64,000 nucleotides of DNA. It comes from Nesterenkonia sandarakina. GTDB lineage: Bacteria; Actinomycetota; Actinomycetes; Actinomycetales; Micrococcaceae. A program made the translations under genes and the position numbers. Below are positions 8,419 to 16,712 of this stretch, piece by piece (positions within the stretch are counted from its first letter, which is position 1; each line of letters opens with the position of its first letter). Location: NCBI RefSeq assembly GCF_013410215.1, contig NZ_JACCFQ010000001.1, positions 1,674,001 through 1,738,000 of the forward strand, given 5' to 3'. The notes beneath the pieces were generated by a model. It was not told the DNA's origin. It did no database searches and saw only the letters and a list, made by a program, of their open reading frames with translations.

Positions 8419-8901
8419 TCAGACAGCGCCGCTGAAACCGTCCTGACGCCAGGCCTCGTAGACCGCGATCGAGACCGAGTTCGCCAGGTTCAGCGACCGG
8501 CGGGAGGCGAGCATCGGAATGCGCACCCGTTGCGTGATGCGCGGATCCGCCTTGACCTCTTCATCCAGCCCGGTGGATTCTCGTCCGAAGAGCAGCACAT
8601 CGCCGTCGCGGTAGCTGATGGAGGTGTGGGCGACGGTGCCCTCACCGGTGAATGCGAAGATCCGTTCAGGGGCGAGCGCCGCGTAGGCGGCCTCCAGGCT
8701 CGGGTGCACCGTGAGCACGGCGAGGTCGTGGTAGTCCAGTCCGGCCCGGCGCAGCTTCGCATCGGCGAAGTCGAATCCCAGCGGCTCGGCCAGGTGCAGC
8801 TCGACGCCGGTGACGGCGGCGAGCCGGATCAGGTTCCCGGTGTTGCCGGGAATCTCAGGCTGGTCCACCAGCACGCGTATCGCAGTCTCCACGCCGGTCA
8901 T
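8419..8901 (-). CDS. trmL: tRNA (cytidine/uridine-34 2'-O)-methyltransferase TrmL-like (SpoU family)
   Basis: A small stand-alone SPOUT methyltransferase (160 residues, normal for TrmL). TrmL 2'-O-methylates the wobble nucleotide of tRNA-Leu isoacceptors using S-adenosylmethionine. The three SpoU motifs are visible: PEIPGNTGNLIRLAA near the N-terminus, LLFGRESTGL in the middle and the knot segment RIPMLASRRSLNLANSVSIA at the C-terminus. It lies 58 bases upstream of the sigma/anti-sigma fusion in the same direction and may share its transcript. The family assignment is strong; the exact tRNA target is inferred from length and motif. Confidence 0.92.
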   Translation of the reverse strand: MTGVETAIRVLVDQPEIPGNTGNLIRLAAVTGVELHLAEPLGFDFADAKLRRAGLDYHDLAVLTVHPSLEAAYAALAPERIFAFTGEGTVAHTSISYRDGDVLLFGRESTGLDEEVKADPRITQRVRIPMLASRRSLNLANSVSIAVYEAWRQDGFSGAV

Positions 8902-8951
8902 CCTACCGGCGACCGTTCACCGGTCAGGTCTCCTTCGCCGGCGGGGGAGGG

Positions 8952-9017
8952 GCGGGCGCCTGCCCAGGGCCACCGTGCTGCGGGCGCCTGCCCAGGGTCA
9001 CCGTGCTGCGGGCGCCT
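8952..9017. repeat. 28-bp tandem repeat spanning the stop codon of the oxidoreductase gene
   Basis: A 28-base unit starting GCGGGCGCCTGCCCAGGG occurs at 8952-8979 and 8980-9007, with a partial third copy to 9017. The copies differ by one base (C versus T). The T at 8998 creates the TGA stop of the minus-strand oxidoreductase; the copy beyond it reads TGG at the equivalent place. The duplication therefore involves the extreme 3' end of that gene. Confidence 0.8.
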
Positions 9018-11343
9018 TCTCCTGGCTGCTGTCCCCGACGGGGGCCGCCGCCGCGTGCTCGAGCCGGATGATCACGCCCTTGGAGATCGGGGTGTTGCTG
9101 CCCTGCACGGTCTCGTCCAGGGGCACCAGGACGTTGCCCTCCGGGTAGTACACCGCCGCGCAGCCCTGCGCCGAGGGGTAGGACACGGCGCGGAAGCTGC
9201 GCAGCACGCGGTCCTTGCCGTCTGCGGATTCCCCGTGGACGTCCACCAGGTCCCCGTCGCTGAAACCCAGGCGTGCGAGGTCCTCGGGGTTCACGAAGAG
9301 CACATGCCGGCCCTTCTTGATCCCGCGATACCGGTCGTTGTAGCCGTAGATGGTGGTGTTGAACTGGTCGTGGGAGCGCATGGTCTGCAGGATCAGACGA
9401 TCCGGCGGGCAGTTCATCGGATCCAGCTGATTCACGGTCATCCTGGCCCTGCCGGTGGCGGTGTTGAAGGTGCGGGAGTCGCGCGGCCCGTTGGCCAGGA
9501 GGAAGCCGTCCTTCTCGCGGATGCGCCGGTTGTAGTCCCCGCAGCCCGGGACCACGTGGGAGATGTGATCGCGGATGAGGTCGTAGTTTTCTTCGAATCC
9601 CTGCCAGTCGGCAGCGATGCGGCGGCCCAGGACCGCGTGGGCTATGCGGCTGATGATGGCGATCTCAGAGAGCAGGTTCGGCGCCACCGGGTCGACCCTG
9701 CCCTGCGATGAATGGACGGCGCTGACGGTGTCCTCCACGGAGACGAACTGAGGCCCCGATGCCTGGACATCGATCTCGGTGCGACCCAGGGTCGGCAGGA
9801 TCAGCGCCTCCTGGCCCACCACGGTGTGGGACCGGTTGAGCTTGGTGGAGATCTGCACGTTCATCTCGAGGTGCTCCATCGCGGCCTCGGTGGCCCCGGT
9901 GTCCGACATCGCGGACGCGAAGTTCCCGCCCAGGGAGAGGAAGAACCTGATGGCGCCGTCGCGCATGCCCCGCACGGCGTCCACGGAGTCGACACCGTGT
10001 TCACGGGGCGGGTCGAAGGAGAACTCTTCGCCGAGGGTGTCCAGGAACGACGCCGGCATCTGCTCCCAGATGCCCATGGTGCGGTCACCTTGGACGTTGG
10101 AGTGCCCGCGGATCGGTGCCGCTCCGGCTCCGGGGCGGCCGAAGTTTCCCCGCAGCAGGAGCAGGTTGATGATCTCCTTGATGGTGCCCACCCCGTTCCT
10201 CTGCTGGGTGACGCCCATCGCCCAGCAGAGGATGACCGAGTCAGCGGTGATGTACCGCTCGGCGAGCTCGTCGATCTCCTCCGATCTCAGACCCGTCGCC
10301 TCGCGGATGCTCGGCTCATCAAGGTGGGAGAGGTGTTCGCGCAGCTCGGCAAGCCCGTCGCAGTGCTCGGTGATGAACTCGTGGTCGAGCACGCCGCCGG
10401 GGTTGCGGTCCTCGGCGTCGAGCACCCGCTTGGACACGGCTTGGAGCAGCGCCATGTCTCCGCCGGCGCGGATCTGCAGGAACTGATCCGCCAGGTCGGT
10501 GCCGCGGCCCACCACGCCCCTGGGCTTCTGCGGATTCTTGAACCGACGCAGTCCCGCCTCGGGCAGGGGATTGATCGCGACGATCTGGCCCCCGTTCTCC
10601 TTCTGCTGCTCCATGGCGGTGAGCATCCGCGGATGGTTGGTCCCGGGATTCTGCCCCATCACGATCAGCAGATCCGTGGTGAGGAAGTCGTCATAGGAGA
10701 CTGTGGCCTTGCCGACCCCGAGGGTCTCACCCATCGCCACACCGGAGGATTCGTGGCACATGTTGGAACAGTCCGGCAGGTTGTTGGTGCCGTAGCCACG
10801 GACGAAGAGCTGGTAGAGGAACGCCGCCTCGTTCGAGGCGCGTCCGCTGGTGTAGAACGCGGCCTCGTCGGGTGAGGCGAGGCTCTTGAGCTTCTCCGCG
10901 ACGATCTCGATGGCCGTGTCCCAGTCCACCGGTCGATAGTGCTGGGATCCGGCGGCCTTGTAGACGGGCTCTGTGAGCCGGCCCTGCATCCCCAGCCAGT
11001 ACTCGGAGCGTCCGCGCAGCTCGCTGATGGGGTGCTCGGCCCAGAACTCTGAGGAGACCGTGACGGGTGTGGCCTCCCAGGTGACGGCCTTCGCGCCGTT
11101 CTCGCAGTACTCGAAGGTGCTGCGGTGACCTGAGGGATCAGGCCAGGCGCAGCTCATGCAGTCGAATCCCTGTTTCTGGTTCATCGCCAGCAGCGTCCGA
11201 GCACTGCGCTCGATGCCCATGTGTTTCAGCGCGGGCTGCATCGAGTGGTACACCCCCGGCAGGCCGGCGGCCCAGTCCTTGGGCTTGCCGACGTCAAGGT
11301 TGTTCTCGTCGGCTTCCTCCACATGCGGCTCGTGGCGAGTCAT
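8998..11343 (-). CDS. FdhF/YdeP family molybdopterin oxidoreductase
   Basis: A 781-residue enzyme of the formate-dehydrogenase-H-like/YdeP branch of the molybdopterin oxidoreductases, a soluble cytoplasmic type. The ATG at 11343 has AAGGGA upstream; longer frames add a non-conserved N-terminus. Visible features are Cys pairs in GFDCMSCAWPDP followed by EYCENGAKAV (the N-terminal iron-sulfur site), SNMCHESSG in the active-site region, VMGQNPGTNHPRM, LLLRGNFGRPGAGAAPIRGH, and the C-terminal molybdopterin dinucleotide-binding part with TMRSHDQFNTTIYG. The natural substrate of YdeP-type enzymes is not settled. Here the gene follows a formamidase, whose product is formate, so formate oxidation is an attractive but unproven inference. 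A strong hairpin separates it from fmdA, so transcription may be attenuated or separate. Confidence 0.9.
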   Translation of the reverse strand: MTRHEPHVEEADENNLDVGKPKDWAAGLPGVYHSMQPALKHMGIERSARTLLAMNQKQGFDCMSCAWPDPSGHRSTFEYCENGAKAVTWEATPVTVSSEFWAEHPISELRGRSEYWLGMQGRLTEPVYKAAGSQHYRPVDWDTAIEIVAEKLKSLASPDEAAFYTSGRASNEAAFLYQLFVRGYGTNNLPDCSNMCHESSGVAMGETLGVGKATVSYDDFLTTDLLIVMGQNPGTNHPRMLTAMEQQKENGGQIVAINPLPEAGLRRFKNPQKPRGVVGRGTDLADQFLQIRAGGDMALLQAVSKRVLDAEDRNPGGVLDHEFITEHCDGLAELREHLSHLDEPSIREATGLRSEEIDELAERYITADSVILCWAMGVTQQRNGVGTIKEIINLLLLRGNFGRPGAGAAPIRGHSNVQGDRTMGIWEQMPASFLDTLGEEFSFDPPREHGVDSVDAVRGMRDGAIRFFLSLGGNFASAMSDTGATEAAMEHLEMNVQISTKLNRSHTVVGQEALILPTLGRTEIDVQASGPQFVSVEDTVSAVHSSQGRVDPVAPNLLSEIAIISRIAHAVLGRRIAADWQGFEENYDLIRDHISHVVPGCGDYNRRIREKDGFLLANGPRDSRTFNTATGRARMTVNQLDPMNCPPDRLILQTMRSHDQFNTTIYGYNDRYRGIKKGRHVLFVNPEDLARLGFSDGDLVDVHGESADGKDRVLRSFRAVSYPSAQGCAAVYYPEGNVLVPLDETVQGSNTPISKGVIIRLEHAAAAPVGDSSQEKAPAAR

Positions 11344-11422
11344 CGCGTATCCCTTCGGGCGGGGGTCTGGGCGTGCGGCAGTCTTCTGGGTGCCATCGTG
11401 ACTCACGAGTCGGGTGGATGTC

Positions 11423-11458
11423 CCGAGGTCCCGCCCCACGGATGGGGCGGGACCTCGG
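11423..11458 (-). terminator. Perfect 16-bp hairpin between fmdA and the oxidoreductase
   Basis: Positions 11423-11438 and 11443-11458 are perfect inverted repeats with a 4-base loop, nine bases after the fmdA stop codon on the minus strand. The stem is very GC-rich, with no following T-run. It should end or reduce transcription from the amide operon before the oxidoreductase gene. As a symmetric element it could also act on the other strand, but no plus-strand gene enters it. Confidence 0.72.
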
Positions 11459-11466
11459 TGGGGTTC

Positions 11467-12723
11467 TCACTGGTTGGCGGCTCGCGGTGCCCCGATGCCG
11501 GGGTCGATCTGGACCGGTCCGGCAGCCGAGGGTCGAACATCGAAGTCGAAGATCGAGGTCGGGATATAGACGGTGGAACAGGAGTTCGGGATGTCCACCA
11601 CGCCGGAGAGTCGGCCCTCGATCGGTGCCGCCCCGAGCAGCAGATACGCCTGCTCCGGGGAGTATCCGAACTTGGTGAGGTAGTCGATCGCGTGCAGGCA
11701 GGCGCGCTGGTAGGACAGGTGCGAGTCCAGGTAACGCTGCTCACCGTCCAAGGTCACGGAGGTTCCGGAGAAGGCCAGCCACTGGCTGAACTGAGGATCG
11801 ACGTTGCCCGGCATGAAGATCGCGTTCTCCTTCACCCCGTAGGTCTCCATGCCGCCCTTGATCACGTCCACGTGCAGGTCGATGAAGCCGCCCATCTCGA
11901 TGGCGCCGCAGAAGGTGATCTCGCCGTCGCCCTGGGAGAAGTGCAGGTCGCCCAGTGAGAGGTTCGCGCCGTCCACGAAGACCGGGTAGAAGATGCGGGT
12001 GCCCTTGGACAGGTTCTTGATGTCCTGGTTGCCGCCGTTCTCCCGCGGGGGCGCCGTCCGGGCCGCTTCGGCGGCGACTCGGCTGAACTCCTCCGAGGGC
12101 AGAGACCCCAGAACGGCTTCTCTCGGCTCCGGAGGCAGCGCCAGCGGCGGCACCCGGTGCGGGTCGGTGGCGATCAGGTCGCCTTCACGCTTGTTCCACA
12201 CGGCCAGAAGCTCCGCCGAGGGGGCCGTTCCCATCAGTCCGGGGTGGATGAGCCCGGTGAAGGACACGCCTGGGATATGCCGCGAGGTGGCCGTCTGGCC
12301 GCTGAAGTCCCAGATGGCCTTATACGCATCCGGGAACTGCTCGGTGAGGAAGCCGCCGCCGTTGTTGCGCGAGAAGATGCCCGTGTACCCCCAGCCCTGA
12401 CCGGCGAGGGGTCCAGAGTCCTCCATCGGGATGGGGCCCACATCGAGGATGTCCACGACCAACAGGTCACCTGGCTTCGCGCCTTCAACGGCGAAGGGAC
12501 CGCTGAGCTTGTGCACCGTCAGCAGCGGGGCGTTGAGGATGTCCTCGGCGGAGTCGTCGTTGACGATGGCGCCGTCGAACCACTCGCGGCAATCCACCCG
12601 GAAGGAGTCCCCGGGCTTCACGGTGGCGACCGGAGGGATCTCTGGATGCCAGCGGTTGTGCCCCAGCTTCTCCTGGTCCTCGAACTTCTTGGAAGAATCT
12701 AGCGGAAACAGCAGTTCAGGCAT
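11467..12723 (-). CDS. fmdA: Formamidase (acetamidase/formamidase family)
   Basis: Cytoplasmic amidase of 418 residues, the usual FmdA length, hydrolysing formamide (and sometimes acetamide) to formate and ammonia. Family landmarks are the N-terminus PELLFPLDSSKKFEDQE followed by GHNRWHPEIPP, EWFDGAIVNDDS, GAKPGDLLVVDILDVGP, FSGQTATSRHIPGVSF, the motif FYPVFVDGANLSLGDLHFSQGDGE (read in pieces) and EMGGFIDLHVDV. It is the third gene of an amiS-fmdB-fmdA operon: 36 bases after fmdB, in the same direction. The context, with a channel of the AmiS/UreI type, supports a nitrogen-scavenging role. Confidence 0.95.
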   Translation of the reverse strand: MPELLFPLDSSKKFEDQEKLGHNRWHPEIPPVATVKPGDSFRVDCREWFDGAIVNDDSAEDILNAPLLTVHKLSGPFAVEGAKPGDLLVVDILDVGPIPMEDSGPLAGQGWGYTGIFSRNNGGGFLTEQFPDAYKAIWDFSGQTATSRHIPGVSFTGLIHPGLMGTAPSAELLAVWNKREGDLIATDPHRVPPLALPPEPREAVLGSLPSEEFSRVAAEAARTAPPRENGGNQDIKNLSKGTRIFYPVFVDGANLSLGDLHFSQGDGEITFCGAIEMGGFIDLHVDVIKGGMETYGVKENAIFMPGNVDPQFSQWLAFSGTSVTLDGEQRYLDSHLSYQRACLHAIDYLTKFGYSPEQAYLLLGAAPIEGRLSGVVDIPNSCSTVYIPTSIFDFDVRPSAAGPVQIDPGIGAPRAANQ

Positions 12724-12759
12724 GGTGTTCTCCTTCTGTGGACAGGTCGGGCCGTGGGG

Positions 12760-13050
12760 TTATGGTCGCGGAAGCTTCTGATGCAGCGGGTTCGAGGTGT
12801 ATCTCTGCGCTGGGGCGGAGCGCGCCCGCCCGGGCAGCGAACTGACGGTCTCGGGTTCATGAGCGCTGCGCTCGGCGGCGTCGATGACTCGGGAGGCCGC
12901 TGAACCGGCCCGGGAGAGTCGGGGCGCGCTGACCCGGCGCCTGGCGGACGCGCCACAGGTCGGGCACGTCGCGTTCTCGGGCACCGAGCGCATGGCGAAG
13001 ACCAGGTCGAAGTCGGTGCAGTCGGGGCATCGGAACTCGTAGGTGGGCAT
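12760..13050 (-). CDS. fmdB: FmdB-type zinc ribbon protein
   Basis: A 96-residue protein with an FmdB/CxxC zinc ribbon: Cys8 and Cys11 in FRCPDC, Cys29 and Cys32 in TCPTC, on the typical start MPTYEF. The C-terminal 55 residues are Arg/Ser/Ala-rich and not conserved. FmdB proteins are proposed regulators of formamidase expression, but biochemical evidence is thin. It sits between amiS (9 bases upstream) and fmdA (36 bases downstream), the standard place for this gene in amide operons. Confidence 0.92.
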   Translation of the reverse strand: MPTYEFRCPDCTDFDLVFAMRSVPENATCPTCGASARRRVSAPRLSRAGSAASRVIDAAERSAHEPETVSSLPGRARSAPAQRYTSNPLHQKLPRP

Positions 13051-13059
13051 GATCCTCTT

Positions 13060-13692
13060 TCAGGTGACGAGGTGTGCGGGGGTGGATTCCTCGGGTTCCG
13101 TCGCGGCTGCTCTCCGGCGTCCGAGCGTGATGGCGATGAGGAGCGCGAGCGCTCCCAGTGCGGCGAGGGTCAGGGCGAGGGGCACGTTGGACTCGTATCG
13201 GCCCAGCAGCAGGACGAAGGCCGGGATCGTGCCGGTGAGGTGGCTGATCAGTATCGTGAACCATCCGGTGGTATGCGCCAGAGATTCCATGCCCAGCCCC
13301 AGCAGCAGGAAGAAGAGGAACCACAGCACCGCCCAGATCCACCAGATGACGGCGAAGACCGGGTCCTGCAGTGTCAGTTGGATGAACCCGATCACCACCG
13401 CGCACGCCGAGACGAACAGTGAGAACCAGCCAAGGCCCTCTCCGCTGACGCCGGTCACCTGAATGATGCCCACGTAGAGGTAGGTGAACCCGAAGAGGTA
13501 CAGGCCCGCGGCTCCCAGGATGATCCCCGGGTCATTCTCGGCCTGGATGAGAACGATGGTCGGGAAGACCACCTGCATGCCGCCGACGAAGAAGTTGAGG
13601 ATGGCAGCAGACTTGCCGGGGATCACCCCGATCAGCATCAGCCCGTTGATGAACAGGACCGCCCCGACGTATAAGAGTCCGACGTTGCTCAT
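13060..13692 (-). CDS. amiS: AmiS/UreI family amide/urea channel
   Basis: A small polytopic membrane protein (210 residues, about six or seven helices) of the AmiS/UreI family, passive channels for short amides or urea. Recognised by VGLLYVGAVLFINGLMLIG at the N-terminus, NFFVGGMQVVFPTIV, GLYLFGFTYLYVGI and the Trp-rich WWIWAVLWFLFFLLLG. It is the first gene of the amide operon, and the short C-terminal tail is cytoplasmic and Arg-rich. The 148 bases upstream (13693-13840) hold the presumed promoter, including an imperfect inverted repeat (GGTCC...GGACC at 13807-13826), but no recognisable riboswitch. Confidence 0.93.
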   Translation of the reverse strand: MSNVGLLYVGAVLFINGLMLIGVIPGKSAAILNFFVGGMQVVFPTIVLIQAENDPGIILGAAGLYLFGFTYLYVGIIQVTGVSGEGLGWFSLFVSACAVVIGFIQLTLQDPVFAVIWWIWAVLWFLFFLLLGLGMESLAHTTGWFTILISHLTGTIPAFVLLLGRYESNVPLALTLAALGALALLIAITLGRRRAAATEPEESTPAHLVT

Positions 13693-13840
13693 GCTTCACC
13701 CGCCTCCACGACTGCGTCGAGGGTCCGGAGCCAGCGAGGTGCTACCCGGAGATGTGATTCCTTGAGCGTGTCTTCACCATGGGCCGGGAACAGTCAGGTG
13801 GGCCAGGGTCCTAGGTCCTACGGACCAGGTCAGCCGGAGG

Positions 13841-14899
13841 TCACTGCAGCGGGTGCTGGAGCTGCCGGCGCAGCGCGGCGAGCAGGTGCCGGTCGATCAC
13901 GTTGGCCTGGTCGGAGGCGGCCAGCTGCTCTCGGATGCTGCGGAAGGCGCGCGCCGGGGCCAGCGGGGCGCGCCCGGAGCCGGTGCCGCGGGTCTCGATC
14001 ACCGGGCTCTGCATGCTGCCGTCGGGGGAGTGCAGCACGATCTGCTGGCCCAGGTTGAGGGCGGTCTCCCGTCCGGTCTCCCGCATGGCCGCCTCGAGGG
14101 TGGCCCGCAGCAGCCGGGAATCCCCGGTGAGATCGGGCAGGGTCAGCGAGCGGCCCGCTGCGTGGAGGCGGCGTCCGTCCCAAGAGGCTGCGGCGGCGGG
14201 CACCTCAAGGGAGGTGACCACGACCAAGGTGTCCCCGCAGACCAGGACATGATCCACCGCGGGGCCGCGCGGGGGCCGGCTGCGTCCGCGCCGGTCCTTC
14301 TCGGCCGGCTCCAGAGCCACGGCGTTGAACAGCCGCGCCGTGGGCAGCTCGGCGAGCACATGCTTCTCCAGCAGATCGGCCATGCGCTCCGCGCGACGCA
14401 CCCGCCCGCCGCCGAAGAGTCCTCGGGAGGCGAAACGGCCGTGGCTGCGCTGGCTGGTCAGCGGCAGCGACAGCGGCTCGGGCTGCGAGAGGTCAGGGAT
14501 GTAGACCGGAGCCAGATGGGCGGCCCCCGACGGCGTCCGGGCGGAGTCTGCGCTGGAGGAGCCCGCCGAGGTGCTGCCCGAGGCGGTGGTCCGAAACCCG
14601 GATCCTGAGCCGCCGAAGCCGGAACCCCGGCCGTAGATCGGGCCGCTGCCGGCGGCCTCGTCTGCGGGGCTCTCGCCGCTGGTCTGTGGCTGGCGGAGCC
14701 TGCGGTCGTAGGCGGCGCGGGCAGATTCGTCGCCGAGGATCTCCCAGGCCGACTGCACCTGATGGAACTCCTCGGCCGTGCCTCCGGCATCCGGGTGCGC
14801 CTGCCGCACGCGCCGGCGGTAGGCCGCGCGGACGGACTGGGCGTCGGCATCGGAGCCGATGCCCAGCACGCTGTAGAGATCTCCGGAATCACTGCTCAT
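13841..14899 (-). CDS. J-domain (DnaJ N-terminal) protein with uncharacterised C-terminal domain
   Basis: A 352-residue protein starting at the ATG at 14899. Residues 6-68 are a J-domain with the HPD motif at 35-37 that stimulates Hsp70 ATPase activity, so it should be a DnaK co-chaperone. It lacks the zinc-finger and substrate-binding domains of DnaJ. A Gly/Ser-rich linker (about 70-120) leads to a C-terminal region of about 180 residues with VDHVLVCGDTLVVVTSLEV and GRRLHAAGRSLTLPDL, distantly like the fold of nuclease-related (NERD-type) domains. That resemblance is by eye only. It is divergent from the cysteine desulfurase gene with only 43 bases between starts, so their promoters overlap. 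Confidence 0.82.
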   Translation of the reverse strand: MSSDSGDLYSVLGIGSDADAQSVRAAYRRRVRQAHPDAGGTAEEFHQVQSAWEILGDESARAAYDRRLRQPQTSGESPADEAAGSGPIYGRGSGFGGSGSGFRTTASGSTSAGSSSADSARTPSGAAHLAPVYIPDLSQPEPLSLPLTSQRSHGRFASRGLFGGGRVRRAERMADLLEKHVLAELPTARLFNAVALEPAEKDRRGRSRPPRGPAVDHVLVCGDTLVVVTSLEVPAAAASWDGRRLHAAGRSLTLPDLTGDSRLLRATLEAAMRETGRETALNLGQQIVLHSPDGSMQSPVIETRGTGSGRAPLAPARAFRSIREQLAASDQANVIDRHLLAALRRQLQHPLQ

Positions 14900-14942
14900 C
14901 GAGGATTCACGATAGCCCCAAAAGCGTAGAATCGTGGACACG

Positions 14943-16172
14943 ATGTCATCTGTACCCGACGCCCCCGGCGGATCCTACTTCGACCACGCGGCCACCACCC
15001 CGATCAAGCCCACCGCGATGCGCGTGCTCACCGAGATGCTGCCCGCGCTGTCGAACCCCTCCTCGCTGCACGGCTCCGGCCGCCGGGCGCGGCTGGCCGT
15101 GGACTCCGCCCGGGAGCAGCTGGCCCGCGCGGCGGGCGCCCACGCCTCAGAGGTGATCTTCACCTCCGGGGGCACCGAGGCGGACAACCTGGCGGTCAAG
15201 GGAGTCTACTGGCAGCGCCGCACCCAGGACCCGGGACGGCGCCGGATCCTGCTCCCCGGGATCGAGCACCACGCGGTGCTCGAGACCGCCGAATGGCTTC
15301 AGGAGCACGAGGACGCCGAGCTGGAGATCCTCGCCGTGGATTCCGAGGGCATCGTGGATCTTCCGGCGCTGGAGGCCACCCTGTCCCAGTCGGCGGAGTC
15401 CGTGGCGCTGGTCACCGTGATGTGGGCCAATAATGAGACCGGCGCGATCCAGCCGGTGGCGCAGATCGGCGAGCTCTGCACACGGTTCGGGGTCCCGCTG
15501 CACACCGATGCGGTCCAGGTCTTCGGCTCACTGCCGGCCGGGGCGGCTCCGATGAGCTTCCGGGACTCCGGGGCGGCGACGCTGGCGATCAGCGGGCACA
15601 AGATCGGCGCCCCGGTCGGTGTGGGCGCGCTGCTGGTCCGCAGGGACGTGGTGCTGACCCCGGTGCTCCACGGTGGCGGCCAGGAGCGCGACATCCGTTC
15701 GGGGACCCTCGATGTCGCCGGGATCTGCGCCTTCGCCGCAGTGGCCGAGGAGCTGGTGGCGTCTGCGCAGCAGGAGGCCCAGCGGCTGGCGGGGCTGCGT
15801 GATCAGCTGTTGGACGCCGTCGTCGGACTCGAGGGTGTGACGCTGCGCGGACCGGATCCGCGCACCCACCCGGAGCTGCGACTGCCGAACAATCTGCACA
15901 TCACCGTGGAGGACGCCGAGGGCGATTCGCTGCTGTTCATGCTGGACATGGCAGGGTTCGACACCGCCACCGGCTCCGCCTGCACCGCCGGGGTGCCGCG
16001 CCCCTCGCACGTGCTGCTGGCGATGGGCCTGGGAGAGGAGCAGGCCCGCGGGGCCCAGCGCTTCACACTGGGATGGACGACCACCCAGCGCGACGTCGAC
16101 GCGCTGATCGCCGCGCTGCCTGCGGTGATCGCCCAGGCGCGCAGCGCGGGCATGGCCGCGGCCCGGCGCTGA
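14943..16172 (+). CDS. Cysteine desulfurase (NifS/IscS family)
   Basis: PLP-dependent enzyme that takes sulfur from cysteine as an enzyme-bound persulfide for Fe-S clusters and tRNA thiolation. It has 409 residues from the ATG at 14943; a GTG at 14934 is an alternative. Landmarks: YFDHAATTP at the N-terminus, NPSSLHGSGRRAR, FTSGGTEADNLAVKG, WANNETGAIQPV, the PLP Lys220 in ISGHK, and catalytic Cys347 in GSACTAG. A TAGAAT -10-like hexamer ends ten bases before the ATG. MnmA, a known user of such sulfur, lies about 2 kb away in the opposite direction; in many actinobacteria the two genes are neighbours. Confidence 0.94.
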   Translation: MSSVPDAPGGSYFDHAATTPIKPTAMRVLTEMLPALSNPSSLHGSGRRARLAVDSAREQLARAAGAHASEVIFTSGGTEADNLAVKGVYWQRRTQDPGRRRILLPGIEHHAVLETAEWLQEHEDAELEILAVDSEGIVDLPALEATLSQSAESVALVTVMWANNETGAIQPVAQIGELCTRFGVPLHTDAVQVFGSLPAGAAPMSFRDSGAATLAISGHKIGAPVGVGALLVRRDVVLTPVLHGGGQERDIRSGTLDVAGICAFAAVAEELVASAQQEAQRLAGLRDQLLDAVVGLEGVTLRGPDPRTHPELRLPNNLHITVEDAEGDSLLFMLDMAGFDTATGSACTAGVPRPSHVLLAMGLGEEQARGAQRFTLGWTTTQRDVDALIAALPAVIAQARSAGMAAARR

Positions 16173-16227
16173 GCGGGAAAGCACCCGGGGGAGGGGACGC
16201 AGCGGGAGAGGAGGGAGGGACCTCGTC

Positions 16228-16641
16228 TCAGGGCAGCACGATGTCGTTGACCTCACTCGGTGCGCAGGCGATCTCCCAGCGGAACCCGTCGGGATCCGCG
16301 AAGTAGCCGCTGTAGCCGCCCCACTCGCGGTGCTGTGCCGGGGAGACGGCGCTGGCACCGGCCGCTTGGGCCAGGCGCAGGACCTCATCGACCTGGTCGT
16401 TGCTGGCCACGTTGTGCGCCAGAGTCAGCGGGGCGACGCCGGTGCCGGTCATGATCGGACCCACCTCGGCCTCGAACTCCTCGCGATCCCACAGCGAGAG
16501 CAGCAGGTGCTCACCGGCACGCAGCATCAGCACCCCGGGGGCCTCCACGCTGGGCGCCCAGCCGAGCCCTTCGAGGTAGAAGCGTCGGGTGGCGGGCAGA
16601 TCCGCCACGGCCAGGGTGATCAGGGAGAGTCGCTGGTCCAT
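16228..16641 (-). CDS. VOC superfamily (glyoxalase-like) protein
   Basis: A 137-residue vicinal-oxygen-chelate fold protein with the paired beta-alpha-beta-beta-beta modules of the family. Recognised by LSLITLAVADLPATRRFY followed by EGLGW at the N-terminus, MLRAGEHLLLSLW in the middle and YSGYFADPDGFRWEIA at the C-terminus, where the Glu is the usual second metal ligand. The family covers glyoxalases, dioxygenases and resistance proteins; no substrate can be named. It is convergent with the cysteine desulfurase gene and lies 71 bases beyond the end of the MetE-like gene in the same direction. Confidence 0.88.
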   Translation of the reverse strand: MDQRLSLITLAVADLPATRRFYLEGLGWAPSVEAPGVLMLRAGEHLLLSLWDREEFEAEVGPIMTGTGVAPLTLAHNVASNDQVDEVLRLAQAAGASAVSPAQHREWGGYSGYFADPDGFRWEIACAPSEVNDIVLP

Positions 16642-16712
16642 CGGGGCCCCACTTCTACGGGAGTGCTGATTCGGGCCGGGTCTGCGTCGGGTGCGCCCGG
16701 CGGCGCGGCCGC

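Noticed and set aside
13693-13840. Possible guanidine-type riboswitch before amiS
   Set aside because: CTGGTCCG and CTAGG-like pieces occur, but the conserved core and its spacing are missing.
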